Source of the DNA: Acidithiobacillus ferrianus
Lineage (GTDB): Bacteria > Pseudomonadota > Gammaproteobacteria > Acidithiobacillales > Acidithiobacillaceae
Length of the DNA stretch: 41,387 nucleotides
Assembly: GCF_010378095.1 (NCBI RefSeq)
Contig: NZ_WNJL01000012.1
Span: 1-41,387 of the forward strand
Direction: 5' to 3'
Notes under the pieces: generated by a model
What the model was told of the DNA's origin: nothing
Seen by the model: the letters and a program-made list of their open reading frames with translations, nothing else
Database searches by the model: none
Shown here: in pieces, positions 7,876 through 16,801 of the stretch
Position numbering within the stretch: the stretch's first letter is position 1
Layout of the letters: the number at the start of each line of letters is the position of its first letter
Made by a program: the position numbers and the translations under genes

Positions 7876-9084
7876 ATGAGTAGGTTTTCAGTATGGATCA
7901 ATAAGAGACTTCCTCTAGATGAGACCGTAAAAGAGCATTTAACAGAGTATTTTGCGCCGAGAAACTTCAATATACTCTACTATGCGGGTTCTTTGCTTCT
8001 GTTGATGATTGTAATCCAGCTGGTCAGCGGGTTCTTTCTGCTGTCCCATTATGATCCCACATCCCAGGGTGCATTTGAGTCTGTGCAAGGTATTATGTAT
8101 GACACCAAGTGGGGCTGGTTGATACGTTATATGCATGTTGACGGTGTATCCCTTATGTTCATCTTGCTCTATGCCCATATGTTTCGTGGGCTTCTGTACG
8201 GATCGCATCGCGCCCCGAGAGAGTTGGTGTGGACCATCGGATATATCATTTACCTGTTGATGATGGCGGAAGCGTTCGTAGGCTATGTCCTGCCCTTTGG
8301 GAATCTGTCCTACTGGGCCGGAGAGGTTATCACCTCTATCATACATGCGGTGCCGGTCATTGGTCCGCCCCTCACCACGTTGGCGCGTGGTGGTCCAGGC
8401 ATTGGGACTGCGACATTGCAGCGCTTTTTGGCACTGCATGTCGTTCTATTCTTTCTCATTATTCTTGCGGCCATCGCAATGCATATTGTCGCCTTACATA
8501 GGGTGGGCTCGAATAATCCGGACGGTATCGATATCAAGAAGAACAAGGGAGCGGATGGCAAGCCTTTAGATGGCATTCCATTTCATCCGTATTATACGGT
8601 GAAAGACTTGTTTGGCGTGGGCGTTTTTTTGACCATATTTGTCACAATTATCTTTTATGCTCCCACGATGCATGGTATTTTTATGGAGCGCACGACGTTC
8701 CTCGCCGCAAATCCAATGGTTAGTTTGCCGGATGTGACTCCTCCATGGTATCTGTCACCCTATTATGCCATGCTCCGGGCGGTACCTAACAAGTACTATG
8801 GAATTGCTATAATGATTACGTCTGTATTATTGCCATTCCTCTTACCTTGGCTTGATCGCAATCCTGTTCGATCTAGCAGGTACCGTCCCGTGTATAAAAC
8901 TATGCTCATTGTTGCCGGAGTTTCCTTCATTACTTTGGCGTGGGTGGGTGAACAGCCGCCGCTGCCTAAATATTTCATGATAGAGCGGGTGGCAACCGCG
9001 TTGTATCTAGGGTTTTATATACTGCTACCTATCATGAGCAGAATAGAACCGACGCGGCCCGTACCGGAGAGGGTGACAGGATGA
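7876..9084 (+). CDS. petB: Cytochrome b subunit of the bc1 complex
   Basis: This 402-residue integral membrane protein holds two b haems and the Qo and Qi sites. Haem ligands are His87/His101 (13 residues between) and His188/His203 (14 between). The wider second pair differs from ordinary proteobacterial cytochrome b (13) and resembles cytochrome b6. The Qo motif PEWY reads PPWY (289-292). It is full length, with the N- and C-terminal parts in one chain, and about eight hydrophobic helices can be traced. The ATG at 7876 follows a strong GGGGGGTGG; the start 18 bases upstream is less likely. Its stop overlaps petC (ATGA). Confidence 0.95.
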   Translation: MSRFSVWINKRLPLDETVKEHLTEYFAPRNFNILYYAGSLLLLMIVIQLVSGFFLLSHYDPTSQGAFESVQGIMYDTKWGWLIRYMHVDGVSLMFILLYAHMFRGLLYGSHRAPRELVWTIGYIIYLLMMAEAFVGYVLPFGNLSYWAGEVITSIIHAVPVIGPPLTTLARGGPGIGTATLQRFLALHVVLFFLIILAAIAMHIVALHRVGSNNPDGIDIKKNKGADGKPLDGIPFHPYYTVKDLFGVGVFLTIFVTIIFYAPTMHGIFMERTTFLAANPMVSLPDVTPPWYLSPYYAMLRAVPNKYYGIAIMITSVLLPFLLPWLDRNPVRSSRYRPVYKTMLIVAGVSFITLAWVGEQPPLPKYFMIERVATALYLGFYILLPIMSRIEPTRPVPERVTG

Positions 9085-9788
9085 GCAGGTATAGATATGT
9101 GTGGTTCTTGTTGGTGTCTATGTTGGTACCCGGCTTGGCTTTTGCTGCGGGCGATACAGTGCATTGGATGACTCCCCATTACACATTCAATCGAACCACT
9201 GTCATAGCTGGAGCCAGATATTTTGCGGACCATTGTATGGCGTGTCACTCGGTCAGTTCGTTGCGTTATGAGTATCTCACCGCAGATCTTGGTATGCCGA
9301 AGAAAGAGGTAAAGAAGGACATAATGCTTCCAAATGGTGCCGCGTTTAAGAAAACGATAGTCTCTCCGATGCCCCCTGACATGGCAGCTAAATGGTTTGG
9401 AAAGCCGCCTCCAGATCTGAGTCATATGGATAGGTATTTGGGATCGAAGTTTATTTATACGTATCTGTTGTCATTTTACTGGGATCCGGCTCGCCCATCG
9501 GGTTGGAATAATTATGTGTTCCCGATGGTGGCCATGCCTAATGTATTGGCCCCATGGGGGGGGACCGTTGGACCGAAAGGGCAGGTGATTTATCCCGGAA
9601 AACTGTCCCCTGCAGAATATCATAAGAAGGTTGCTGATGTCGTTGCTTTTCTCCGATATGCTTCGGATCCATCCTATTTCAAGAGAATGGCCCTTGGTCC
9701 GTACGTGATTGGTATTTTATTGCTATTCACGATCCTCGCTTATTTGCTTAAAACGGCGTATTGGATAGATCTGAAAAAGAAGGGGTAG
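9081..9788 (+). CDS. petC: Cytochrome c1 subunit of the bc1 complex
   Basis: This 235-residue membrane-anchored cytochrome passes electrons from the Rieske protein to soluble cytochrome c, or the opposite way in uphill mode. A signal peptide ends at AFA-A (about residue 22). The haem site CMACH is at 52-56 and followed by SxxSLRYEYL, as in c1. The methionine-rich NNYVFPMVAMPNVLAP segment supplies the likely axial Met. A C-terminal helix (about 209-228) ends in a basic tail (DLKKKG) on the cytoplasmic side. It is coupled to petB by a 4-bp overlap. Confidence 0.94.
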   Translation: MSRYRYVWFLLVSMLVPGLAFAAGDTVHWMTPHYTFNRTTVIAGARYFADHCMACHSVSSLRYEYLTADLGMPKKEVKKDIMLPNGAAFKKTIVSPMPPDMAAKWFGKPPPDLSHMDRYLGSKFIYTYLLSFYWDPARPSGWNNYVFPMVAMPNVLAPWGGTVGPKGQVIYPGKLSPAEYHKKVADVVAFLRYASDPSYFKRMALGPYVIGILLLFTILAYLLKTAYWIDLKKKG

Positions 9789-10402
9789 ATGATATCGATA
9801 CCATGGGGTGGCACGAAGGCCAGGGAAGGCCTATATTGGCACCCTGGGATGATTTAAAGAGGATGTCTGTGCCGCGTCGCCTCAGGAAAGAGGGGGGTTA
9901 GTTCTGCAACTACTTGTCTCTACACAGGACAGGCTACGGCAGCGTGGTTTTAGATTTTATTTTGTGATTCGATCGTATGTGCTCTCTCCATCCTCAGCAC
10001 AACCGCTGGAGCTAAGTAAGAATACTCGCTGATCTGCAGAGCGGGTGTTGTGTGGGATCAGAGAGCAGCGCAGGACACGCCCGGGCGGGGCGCTATTTTG
10101 TAACCGGCGCCCCTCGACAAGGGGATCCTACTGGATTTCTCCCTTAGAGAGGGCTTGATTGCTATAGTTATGTATGATATCAAGTCAGGCTTGTGGCCGA
10201 CGTTGCAGGCAGGATGGTTGTGCGTAATCTAGAGTTTTCCAAATGTGCATCCAACAGCGGTCAATGATGGATGAATCACTCCAAGGATGTGATGAGGAGT
10301 TGCGGATTGGAATAGGCAGTTACACTTAAGTGACTGATATCGATCTGTTCGCATGTCTATTGATGACTTGCTATTCAGGCGAATGCACCAGAGGAAGCGA
10401 AT
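9789..10402. other. 614-bp non-coding spacer petC-resB
   Basis: I see no gene here. Besides the stem-loop at 9981-10066 there is a second inverted repeat (GGGGCGC at 10087-10093, GCGCCCC at 10107-10113). So long a spacer inside a co-directional cluster suggests a separate promoter or post-transcriptional control for resBC; no promoter could be fixed. Confidence 0.5.
9981..10066. other. Long structured element between petC and resB
   Basis: A long imperfect stem-loop is built from four paired blocks in order: GCTCTCT (9981-9987) with AGAGAGC (10060-10066); ATCC (9990-9993) with GGAT (10055-10058); CACAAC (9998-10003) with GTTGTG (10047-10052); CGCT (10004-10007) with AGCG (10040-10043). The loop is about 32 nt. 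It has no T-run directly after it, so it is not a plain terminator. It may be an mRNA-processing or stability element separating pet from res, or a small RNA. Confidence 0.5.
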
Positions 10403-12250
10403 TTGGCTAAGCAGATCTCCGTAGGGGTTGTAAATCATTCGAGAGCCCGCTTAGCGGTAAACTTTCTTGGCTCCATGCGGTTAGCTGTCAACCTCCTGGT
10501 ATTGTTGGCGATTGCTTCTATTATAGGCACGGTGTTGAACCAGCAACAGCCATATCAAAACTATATTCTGAAATTTGGCCCGTTCTGGTTTGATGTCTTT
10601 CGTGATCTTGGTTTATATAATGTTTACCGAACCAACTGGTATTTGGCTATTGTTGGTTTTCTCGTTCTATCTACCACCACTTGTTTGATCCGTAATACGC
10701 CACGTATGTTGAGAGAAATGCGTGAGCCGGATACTGCGATAGCGTCGGCCTACGAGCCGCAGCGTATGGCGAATAGTATAACGCTACACTCGCCACTGTC
10801 TATGGATCATGCCACGCAGATGGTGACAGCGATTTTGCGAGGGCGAGGCTATCGGCCAAAAACGCATGAGAGCGCCGCTGATCATTGCATGACCGTTGTT
10901 GGCCGTAAGGGCCGTTATAATCGCCTTGGATACATATTAACGCATGCCGCTATTATCGTATTTTGTGCGGCCGCCCTTTATAATGCGGACATCCCTGTGA
11001 AGTTGGCGATGTTGGTAGGTTCCGTTCGACCGGAGAACAACTTTCACATTCCGCTGTCTGGAGTTTCCAAGGCAGCGTGGCTCCCTGATAACAATCCAGC
11101 ATACCGCGGAACAGTTACTGTTCCAGAGGGCCAGTCGACGCATGTGGTCTATGAGCTGGTGGGCGATGGTTATTTAGTTCAGAAGCTCCCATTCCATATT
11201 CTGGTGAAACGCTTTCATGTCGCCTACTACTCTACGGGTATGCCAAAGGATTTTATTTCTAACATCGTTATTTATAACAATGAAGGAAAAGTGTTGAAGG
11301 AGGGAAATGTCCGCGTTAATCACCCGCTTACCTATAAAGGTGTGCAGATATTCCAAGCTAGTTTTGTTGATGGCGGCTCTCTGCTAAAAATGAAGCGTTA
11401 CATGCTTAATAATCCTGGTGCGGATGCCATACGTCAAAAAGCCCGCGTCGGGCAATCGGTGGATGTTTCTGGCACGTCATACAAGTTAAAATTAAAAAAC
11501 TTCTCTCTGGACAATGTGGTACCTGCAAGAGCTATTGAAGCCAAACCTGTCAAGGGGCTTAAGCACGTAAATTTAGGTCCAAGCTTTACCTACATCGCGC
11601 AAAGTAAATCCGGGAGCGGTGCAGAGTTTAAAACGTATATGCAGCCGATCGCAAGAAACGGGCAATCCTATTTTGTACAGGGAGTAAGAACGGCGTTTGG
11701 CGCCCCATACCAATATCTATTTATTCCAACCGGACCTAATGGAAATATTGGGCTGTTTATGAAATATCTATCTGCGTTGCAAGACCAAGTTACCGCTAGT
11801 GATGGTAAAAATACCAGAGATTACGTTCTAGATACTTTTAAACGTGTAGTGGCTGATTATGCTCCTTCTATGACGGCGCGTGCCGAGGCTTTATATTTCC
11901 AATCGGCTATTAGCGCTATATTACAACTAAGAGCATATCCCGCTCCTTTCATTGTTACCCTTACTGGATTCGATCATCGTTGGGCGGCGGGGTTGGAGGT
12001 AACAAAATGGCCTGCCACCATAGTTATTTATTGGGGATGTGCAGTGCTGGTTCTTGGCATTTTTATATTATTCTATCTACCGCAACGCCGGATCTTGGTA
12101 AGGCTGCGTACGTTATCAAGTGGTGGTACAGAGGTAATTATCGGTGGCACCAGCAGCCGAAACCCGTATGAATTTACCAAAGAATTTGAAGGATTCGCGG
12201 TACGTTTTAAGAATGTCCTGAGGAGTCAGGATGGCAAGAAGGAGAATTGA
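10403..12250 (+). CDS. resB: ResB-type cytochrome c biogenesis protein (system II)
   Basis: This 615-residue membrane protein acts with ResC to deliver haem and attach it to apocytochromes c on the outer face of the membrane (Ccs, system II). Hydrophobic helices lie near the N-terminus (MRLAVNLLVLLAIASIIGTVL; WYLAIVGFLVLSTTTCLI; GYILTHAAIIVFCAAAL). A large periplasmic domain follows, with the typical VNHPLTYKGVQIFQASF, and a last helix at about 545-565 (IVIYWGCAVLVLGIFILFY). Translation probably starts at a TTG (10403), eight bases after GAGGAA. It is full length and overlaps resC by one base. Its substrates here are clearly CycA and PetC. Confidence 0.9.
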   Translation: MAKQISVGVVNHSRARLAVNFLGSMRLAVNLLVLLAIASIIGTVLNQQQPYQNYILKFGPFWFDVFRDLGLYNVYRTNWYLAIVGFLVLSTTTCLIRNTPRMLREMREPDTAIASAYEPQRMANSITLHSPLSMDHATQMVTAILRGRGYRPKTHESAADHCMTVVGRKGRYNRLGYILTHAAIIVFCAAALYNADIPVKLAMLVGSVRPENNFHIPLSGVSKAAWLPDNNPAYRGTVTVPEGQSTHVVYELVGDGYLVQKLPFHILVKRFHVAYYSTGMPKDFISNIVIYNNEGKVLKEGNVRVNHPLTYKGVQIFQASFVDGGSLLKMKRYMLNNPGADAIRQKARVGQSVDVSGTSYKLKLKNFSLDNVVPARAIEAKPVKGLKHVNLGPSFTYIAQSKSGSGAEFKTYMQPIARNGQSYFVQGVRTAFGAPYQYLFIPTGPNGNIGLFMKYLSALQDQVTASDGKNTRDYVLDTFKRVVADYAPSMTARAEALYFQSAISAILQLRAYPAPFIVTLTGFDHRWAAGLEVTKWPATIVIYWGCAVLVLGIFILFYLPQRRILVRLRTLSSGGTEVIIGGTSSRNPYEFTKEFEGFAVRFKNVLRSQDGKKEN

Positions 12251-13440
12251 TGATGGCTAGCTCACATGCAAATGAATTACTTGCACTCACCAAAATCGAA
12301 GCAGAGGGGCGTTGGACAAACCGCCTCAGCAAGCTTGACTGGTTGTGGTTCGCGGGACTTTCGATTTCTGTCGGTATCCTGGTAGATGTTTTCAACAGCC
12401 AGTTCTGGTTCTGGCAGTATGTGGTGCTTGCTGTCTGGTATGTAACGCTGATTGCTGTTGGCATCCATTGGCGCCCTATGCAAGGGGCCTTTTTAACCGT
12501 GGTGACCGCTGCCTTGTTGGGCGTCTGGTTATATAGTATTGGGCAAACACCCGCTAACGATATTGTGTTGCGTTACGTGTTGCAGGGTTATGCGGGTGTT
12601 ATGTGGATGGTCGGTTTTCTTTTGGCGGCCACCATTGCCTATCTGATATATTTTTTCACTCTCCTTGAAAAGGTTGGACGCTTGGCAACGGGGTTGACAT
12701 GGGCCGGCGTCCTTATGGGGTTTATCGGTCTTGGTGTGCGTTGGCGTGAGACCTATATTGGGCATCCTAGCTGGGGGCATGTTCCCGTCACTAATCTTTG
12801 GGAGGTGATGGTTGTATTTTGCGCGTGTACTTCACTCTTCTATCTGTACTATGAGTCACGCATTAAGTCCAGGGCATTAGGAGCATTTGTCATGCCGTTG
12901 GTGGCTGCGTCTGCAATATTTCTTCTCTGGCTCACGTTTGTTCAGCACATGGATCGCATAGCGCCGATAATTCCTGCACTACAAAGCTTCTGGATGAAAC
13001 TGCATGTTCCAATGATGTTTGTGGCTTATGCCAACTTTACCATCGCCAGTTTTGTCGGTCTTGCCTACATTCTTGGTGATCGTTCGCGTAAGAGAGGAGG
13101 CGGTGGAATCCTTGCCCGAGCGCTTCCCAGTGGGGAGCTTATGGATGATATGATGGCTAAAGCGATTGCCCTCGGTTTTCTACTATTCACGATTGCCACC
13201 ATTCTTGGAGCGGTATGGGCGGCCAAGGCCTGGGGAGGATTTTGGTCGTGGGATCCCAAAGAAACGTGGGCACTTATAGTTTGGCTCAATTATGCGGGAT
13301 TCCTTCACGCTCGCACCAGTAAGGGATTGCGTGGCAAGCAGATGGCTTGGTGGTCATTCATGAGTCTATGGGTTGTTACCTTTTGCTTCCTTGGTGTAAA
13401 TCTCTTTCTTTCTGGATTACACTCCTATGGGAAGCTGTAA
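12250..13440 (+). CDS. resC: ResC/CcsA-type haem-handling protein (system II)
   Basis: This 396-residue polytopic membrane protein of the CcmC/CcsA family forms the haem export and ligation complex with ResB. The haem-binding tryptophan-rich motif WGGFWSWDPKETWAL is near residues 328-342, with conserved histidines in the flanking helices (for example LHVPMMF and GFLHAR). Three starts are in frame (TTG 12247, ATG 12250, ATG 12253); 12250 overlaps the resB stop (TGATG) and lies 5 bases after GGAG. It ends with a helix and the tail SGLHSYGKL. Confidence 0.92.
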   Translation: MMASSHANELLALTKIEAEGRWTNRLSKLDWLWFAGLSISVGILVDVFNSQFWFWQYVVLAVWYVTLIAVGIHWRPMQGAFLTVVTAALLGVWLYSIGQTPANDIVLRYVLQGYAGVMWMVGFLLAATIAYLIYFFTLLEKVGRLATGLTWAGVLMGFIGLGVRWRETYIGHPSWGHVPVTNLWEVMVVFCACTSLFYLYYESRIKSRALGAFVMPLVAASAIFLLWLTFVQHMDRIAPIIPALQSFWMKLHVPMMFVAYANFTIASFVGLAYILGDRSRKRGGGGILARALPSGELMDDMMAKAIALGFLLFTIATILGAVWAAKAWGGFWSWDPKETWALIVWLNYAGFLHARTSKGLRGKQMAWWSFMSLWVVTFCFLGVNLFLSGLHSYGKL

Positions 13441-13830
13441 TCCTTAATCTATGCTTTGGGATCTGTGTTGGAATGCTCTACGAAAAAAGCTTGGAGGGTG
13501 GATGGCGCGGGATAGGGGAATAGCACAAGTTCTCGGCAGTTGCTTGCTTATCCCGGAAGATCTTTGTACTGTTCCATCGGCGGGCGCCAATGACAATGGC
13601 TCCAAGAGGGACGCATTAGGTATGATTAGTGGTGGACCTTTTGGAGTGGATGAAAAGGGTGGCTCGCTTTGTCTGGACGCCGATGAGGGGCACTAGTACT
13701 TATGTGTGAGGAGTTTATATACTTTTGTTTGTAGTAGAACACCGTGTTGCACTGTTATATCTGCTGTAATTTTGGCCTCTATACCGCTGGGTTGACGTGC
13801 TATACTATCCGCTTACAATTGAGGTATGAT
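13441..13830. other. Non-coding stretch after resC
   Basis: An 81-codon frame (13451-13696) has no ribosome binding site, no signal sequence and no recognisable fold, so I do not call it. No clear terminator was found. Confidence 0.45.
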
Positions 13831-14109
13831 ATGCGTGTGCATCATGTGTTTCTTCTGGCATTAGTGTTCGTTACCATAGGCTTATCTGGATGCGTTGGGC
13901 GCCCATCAAAAAAACCCTTAGTAATTGGGACAACCTATACTGCAGCAGTGTCCATGGCCATGCTTAAATTCAAAGTGTTATCCTATAAAGGAAATGGATG
14001 GTATACTGTTCAGTTGATCGGCAGTAATATGGCACCTTTTAATACGACTAGGTCAGCCATGATAAATATGCATGCGCTTTCTATACTTCAACCGACTAGC
14101 GGCAATTAA
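13831..14109 (+). CDS. Small lipoprotein, unknown function
   Basis: This 92-residue precursor has a typical lipoprotein signal: MRVHHVFLLALVFVTIG followed by the lipobox LSGC. The mature part is about 70 residues, starting CVGRPSKKPLVIG, with alternating hydrophobic residues suggesting a small beta-rich domain (FKVLSYKGNGWYTVQLIG). The start at 13831 follows TGAGGT by 6 bases; the open frame upstream has no signal. It follows resC on the same strand after nearly 400 bp and may be independent. Confidence 0.7.
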   Translation: MRVHHVFLLALVFVTIGLSGCVGRPSKKPLVIGTTYTAAVSMAMLKFKVLSYKGNGWYTVQLIGSNMAPFNTTRSAMINMHALSILQPTSGN

Positions 14110-14436
14110 TCTTTTTGGCAGGATATCTATCACCCCGATATTGCGCACACCACATTTACTAAACATCGTTCCCGTTCTGCTATTCTCGCCGCTTACCCGC
14201 TCTCACCATTCCTGGCTCGGCTTATTGGAATTGGCCCGTCGCAGTTCTCGCTGTGGCAGCTACCCACCACAGCGAAGGTCTGGTACAGCGGTTAACGTCC
14301 CGCCCCTTGGGTGAAAAGATCCCAGAGTGGTCTATATGTTGCAAGACTCAACCGCAGGCGACCTGATTTGCCATGGTAATTACCCCAGAGCTTATCCGTC
14401 ATTCGGGTTGTTACCAATAGGACTACCGCAGCCGTG
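14110..14436. other. Region between convergent small genes
   Basis: A stretch of about 60 codons starting just after the lipoprotein stop is open and reads like protein (for example SAILAAYPLSPFLARLIGIG), but it has no start codon and no family I recognise. It could be the tail of a lost gene. The rest is featureless. Confidence 0.35.
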
Positions 14437-14715
14437 TTACATGGGCATGTTCTTGTGTTGCATCATGTAGGCTTTGCCGCACTTGCCATCATGTGCCTTG
14501 ATCATCGCAGCACTCACGCAATGCCCTTCCTTGGCCTTCATGTTGCGCGAACAGTTGCCTTCGCCTTGGGCATTAACGGCCATGGCCATAGGTTGCGCGG
14601 TCGCTAATGCCTGGGTCGCGGCCTCCGCAACCACAGAGGTTAGAGGCAAGGCGCCGAGGGTTACGGCAAAGGCGGAGCCGAGTGTGATGGGCCAAACAAG
14701 GTTTCTCTGCTTCAT
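14437..14715 (-). CDS. Small secreted Cys-motif protein, bufferin/HvfA-like
   Basis: This 92-residue exported protein has an N-terminal signal (MKQRNLVWPITLGSAFAVTLGALPLTSVVAEA). The mature part is short, with four cysteines, three following EGNC, EGHC and DGKC, then a Met/His-rich tail (AYMMQHKNMPM). The spaced E/D-G-x-C units recall bufferin precursors (HvfA/BufA-type, EGKCG motifs), peptides linked to copper or zinc handling. The usual partner genes (BufB/BufC) are not next to it, so this is tentative. The start at 14715 has AAGGAG 7 bases upstream; the ATG 15 bases further upstream lacks one. Confidence 0.6.
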   Translation of the reverse strand: MKQRNLVWPITLGSAFAVTLGALPLTSVVAEAATQALATAQPMAMAVNAQGEGNCSRNMKAKEGHCVSAAMIKAHDGKCGKAYMMQHKNMPM

Positions 14716-14948
14716 GGTTAACTCCTTCATAAGGTTACTCGATTAAGGTTTGATCGTGATCGTTGACAGTTCAGCCTACCACAAGGCAGACCGACTGTCC
14801 CGCGCCACTCATGATTGACATTGAGTGGACAAAGCTGCTGTCGGACTTTCCAGAGCGGAAATATGCCACATTCTGGAAGAGAGTATTTATGTAAATGACC
14901 CCTAGAAAAGCTGCGCAGCGTATAGTATTTGGAGAAGAAGGCTATCAC

Positions 14949-15518
14949 TTAGCGCCGTACGGGATGTTTGTTTAATTTGCGTTGCAAAGAGCGCCGATGA
15001 ACTCCCAAGATGCGGGCAGCGGCCGATATATTGCCATTGCACTCCATCAATACCTTGCTGATATGCTCCCATTCCAATCTTCGTGTCGACAGAAGGTCTC
15101 GTTTCACCGGTGTGGTCGGGTTGCCATCGTTGTTATTCAGCTTAGCAATAATTTCATCCGCATCCGCTGGTTTGGTTAGGTAATAGACCGCCCCTAGTTT
15201 TATGGCTTCAACCGCTGTTGCTATGCTGGCATAGCCGGTTAGCACAAGAATCCTAATGTTTGGGTTGAGTTTCCTGAGGGGAGGTATTAACTCTAGACCG
15301 GAAATCCCGGGCATCCGCAGGTCCATAACCACGCTATCTGGCGAGTGTTTTTTTACGGCACCGATGACGTCCGCAGTGTCATGCACGGCGCTTACTTTAT
15401 ACCCACGCCTGGAAAATGCATTGGATAATACTTGACAAAATGTTACATCATCGTCCACTATCATAATAGTGGCGACGGGTCTTGGTGTGGTGTTGGCTCT
15501 GGTGTTTTCAGCGGACAT
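14949..15518 (-). CDS. regA: RegA-type redox response regulator
   Basis: This 189-residue response regulator is of the RegA/PrrA/ActR family. The receiver domain (about 15-130) has DDD at 22-24, the phospho-acceptor Asp66 in VVMDLRMPG, a switch region LTGYAS and Lys116. A short linker follows, then the Fis-type helix-turn-helix (NISAAARILGVHRRSLQRKLNKHPVRR), nearly fixed in this family. RegA binds promoters of redox and carbon or energy genes; in A. ferrooxidans RegBA is reported to control iron and sulfur oxidation genes. The start overlaps the regB stop (TGATG). The pet-res genes lie close by on the other strand. Confidence 0.92.
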   Translation of the reverse strand: MSAENTRANTTPRPVATIMIVDDDVTFCQVLSNAFSRRGYKVSAVHDTADVIGAVKKHSPDSVVMDLRMPGISGLELIPPLRKLNPNIRILVLTGYASIATAVEAIKLGAVYYLTKPADADEIIAKLNNNDGNPTTPVKRDLLSTRRLEWEHISKVLMECNGNISAAARILGVHRRSLQRKLNKHPVRR

Positions 15519-16801
15519 CAGCTATTGTAGCTTATTAGCAGTGAGTCTAAGGGGAGTGTAACGCGAGTACAAGCCCCACCCTCTTTGCGATTGAACAAAG
15601 AGACGCTTCCACCTAAGCGGTTTATGATGGTGGTAGCTAAAAAGAGGCCCAACCCAAGACCATCCTCTTTCTTGGAGGGAAAAGGTTGTCCAGCATTCCT
15701 GGCTACCTCTAGGGTGACCCCGTGCCCATTGTCACGAACATCAATGACCACGTCATGATCGTTACAGTGTATATCTATTTCAACATACTCGGGTGATTCG
15801 TCAGCGGCGTTGTTAAAAATATTGGTCAGTGCCTGGGTCAAAGTATGTTCTGCAACGATTTGTGTAGCGAATCCCGGCCCGTCGGAGCGTACTTTAATAT
15901 TGACGCCAGGGTGTGCGGCGCCCCATTTTGCAACAACGTTGTTTAGATATTCTTCAAGATGTACCTGGCCGCCACTCGATGCCTGCAACTGCCCGGCAGA
16001 AGCCGACATGGTGCTTAGGATGTGTTTACATCTTTGTAACTGATCATACAGTATCCCTAGACTTTCCGATAGGTCGCGCGGTTCCTTGTAATCGTGCTGT
16101 AGATCCTTAGTTATTATTGCCATAGTAGCAAGTGGTGTTCCCAACTCGTGCGCAACACCGGTTGCCAAGGCGCCCAATTCAACCACGCGGTCCATCTTTA
16201 GCTTTTCTTCTCTGGCACGCGCGATCGTTTGGTCTCGCTCATGAAGACTGTCCCCCATCTTTTTAACGAGATAACTTATGATACCGGCGATCATAACGAA
16301 TTCAATCCACATACCCCATATGTGCAGTTTCATTTCATAGGAAAATAAAGCATGCAATGGTAACGGCACATAGAAAAGCATCAATCCTGAATAACAAGCC
16401 ACAGTGATTACGGCCATGGTCCACCCGTACATTTCTGGGAGAGTGGTTACTGCAATGACCAAAGGCAATAATAACAAGGCCACGAATGGATTCGTGGGAC
16501 CTCCAGAGAAATATAATAGACCTACCATAATACTTACATCTGTTAGTAGCTGTAGAAAGAACTCGTTGTTACGAATGGGCCACTTCAGTGCGAGGCGCAC
16601 CATACTGACGATGGTTATTATGGCTTCTATGATGATTATAGTTGCTAGATGCCATATGGGTATGTGCCATCTGAGCACATGGGCAACGAAAACAATGGCT
16701 ACACATTGACCGATGATGGATAATCCACGCAGAAGCAAAACGCGCCGCATGTTTAAAAGAGACAGGGATTTAGGATGTTGAGAATAATAATGTGTGTTCA
16801 T
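15518..16801 (-). CDS. regB: RegB-type redox-sensing histidine kinase
   Basis: This 427-residue sensor kinase has about six N-terminal transmembrane helices, including the family-specific GGPTNPF (100-106), a quinone-sensing segment in Rhodobacter RegB. The H-box AHELGTP carries His218, and LQRCKHIL contains Cys258, equivalent by position to the redox-active cysteine of RegB. The ATP domain follows: NIFNNAAD (about 327-334), DNGHG (357-361) and GLGLGLF (381-387). All parts are intact, so the kinase should read quinone redox state, which fits a bc1 complex working near the quinone pool. The start overlaps the end of a small upstream frame by 4 bp. Confidence 0.93.
   Translation of the reverse strand: MNTHYYSQHPKSLSLLNMRRVLLLRGLSIIGQCVAIVFVAHVLRWHIPIWHLATIIIIEAIITIVSMVRLALKWPIRNNEFFLQLLTDVSIMVGLLYFSGGPTNPFVALLLLPLVIAVTTLPEMYGWTMAVITVACYSGLMLFYVPLPLHALFSYEMKLHIWGMWIEFVMIAGIISYLVKKMGDSLHERDQTIARAREEKLKMDRVVELGALATGVAHELGTPLATMAIITKDLQHDYKEPRDLSESLGILYDQLQRCKHILSTMSASAGQLQASSGGQVHLEEYLNNVVAKWGAAHPGVNIKVRSDGPGFATQIVAEHTLTQALTNIFNNAADESPEYVEIDIHCNDHDVVIDVRDNGHGVTLEVARNAGQPFPSKKEDGLGLGLFLATTIINRLGGSVSLFNRKEGGACTRVTLPLDSLLISYNS

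Noticed and set aside
10156..10180. Possible promoter for resB (TTGATT and TATGAT)
   Set aside because: The spacing is only 12 bp, too short for a sigma-70 promoter.
13451..13696. 81-codon frame after resC
   Set aside because: No ribosome binding site, no signal, domain or coupling to neighbours.
15810..16709. Plus-strand frames opposite regB
   Set aside because: Shadow frames of a gene with complete kinase motifs on the minus strand.
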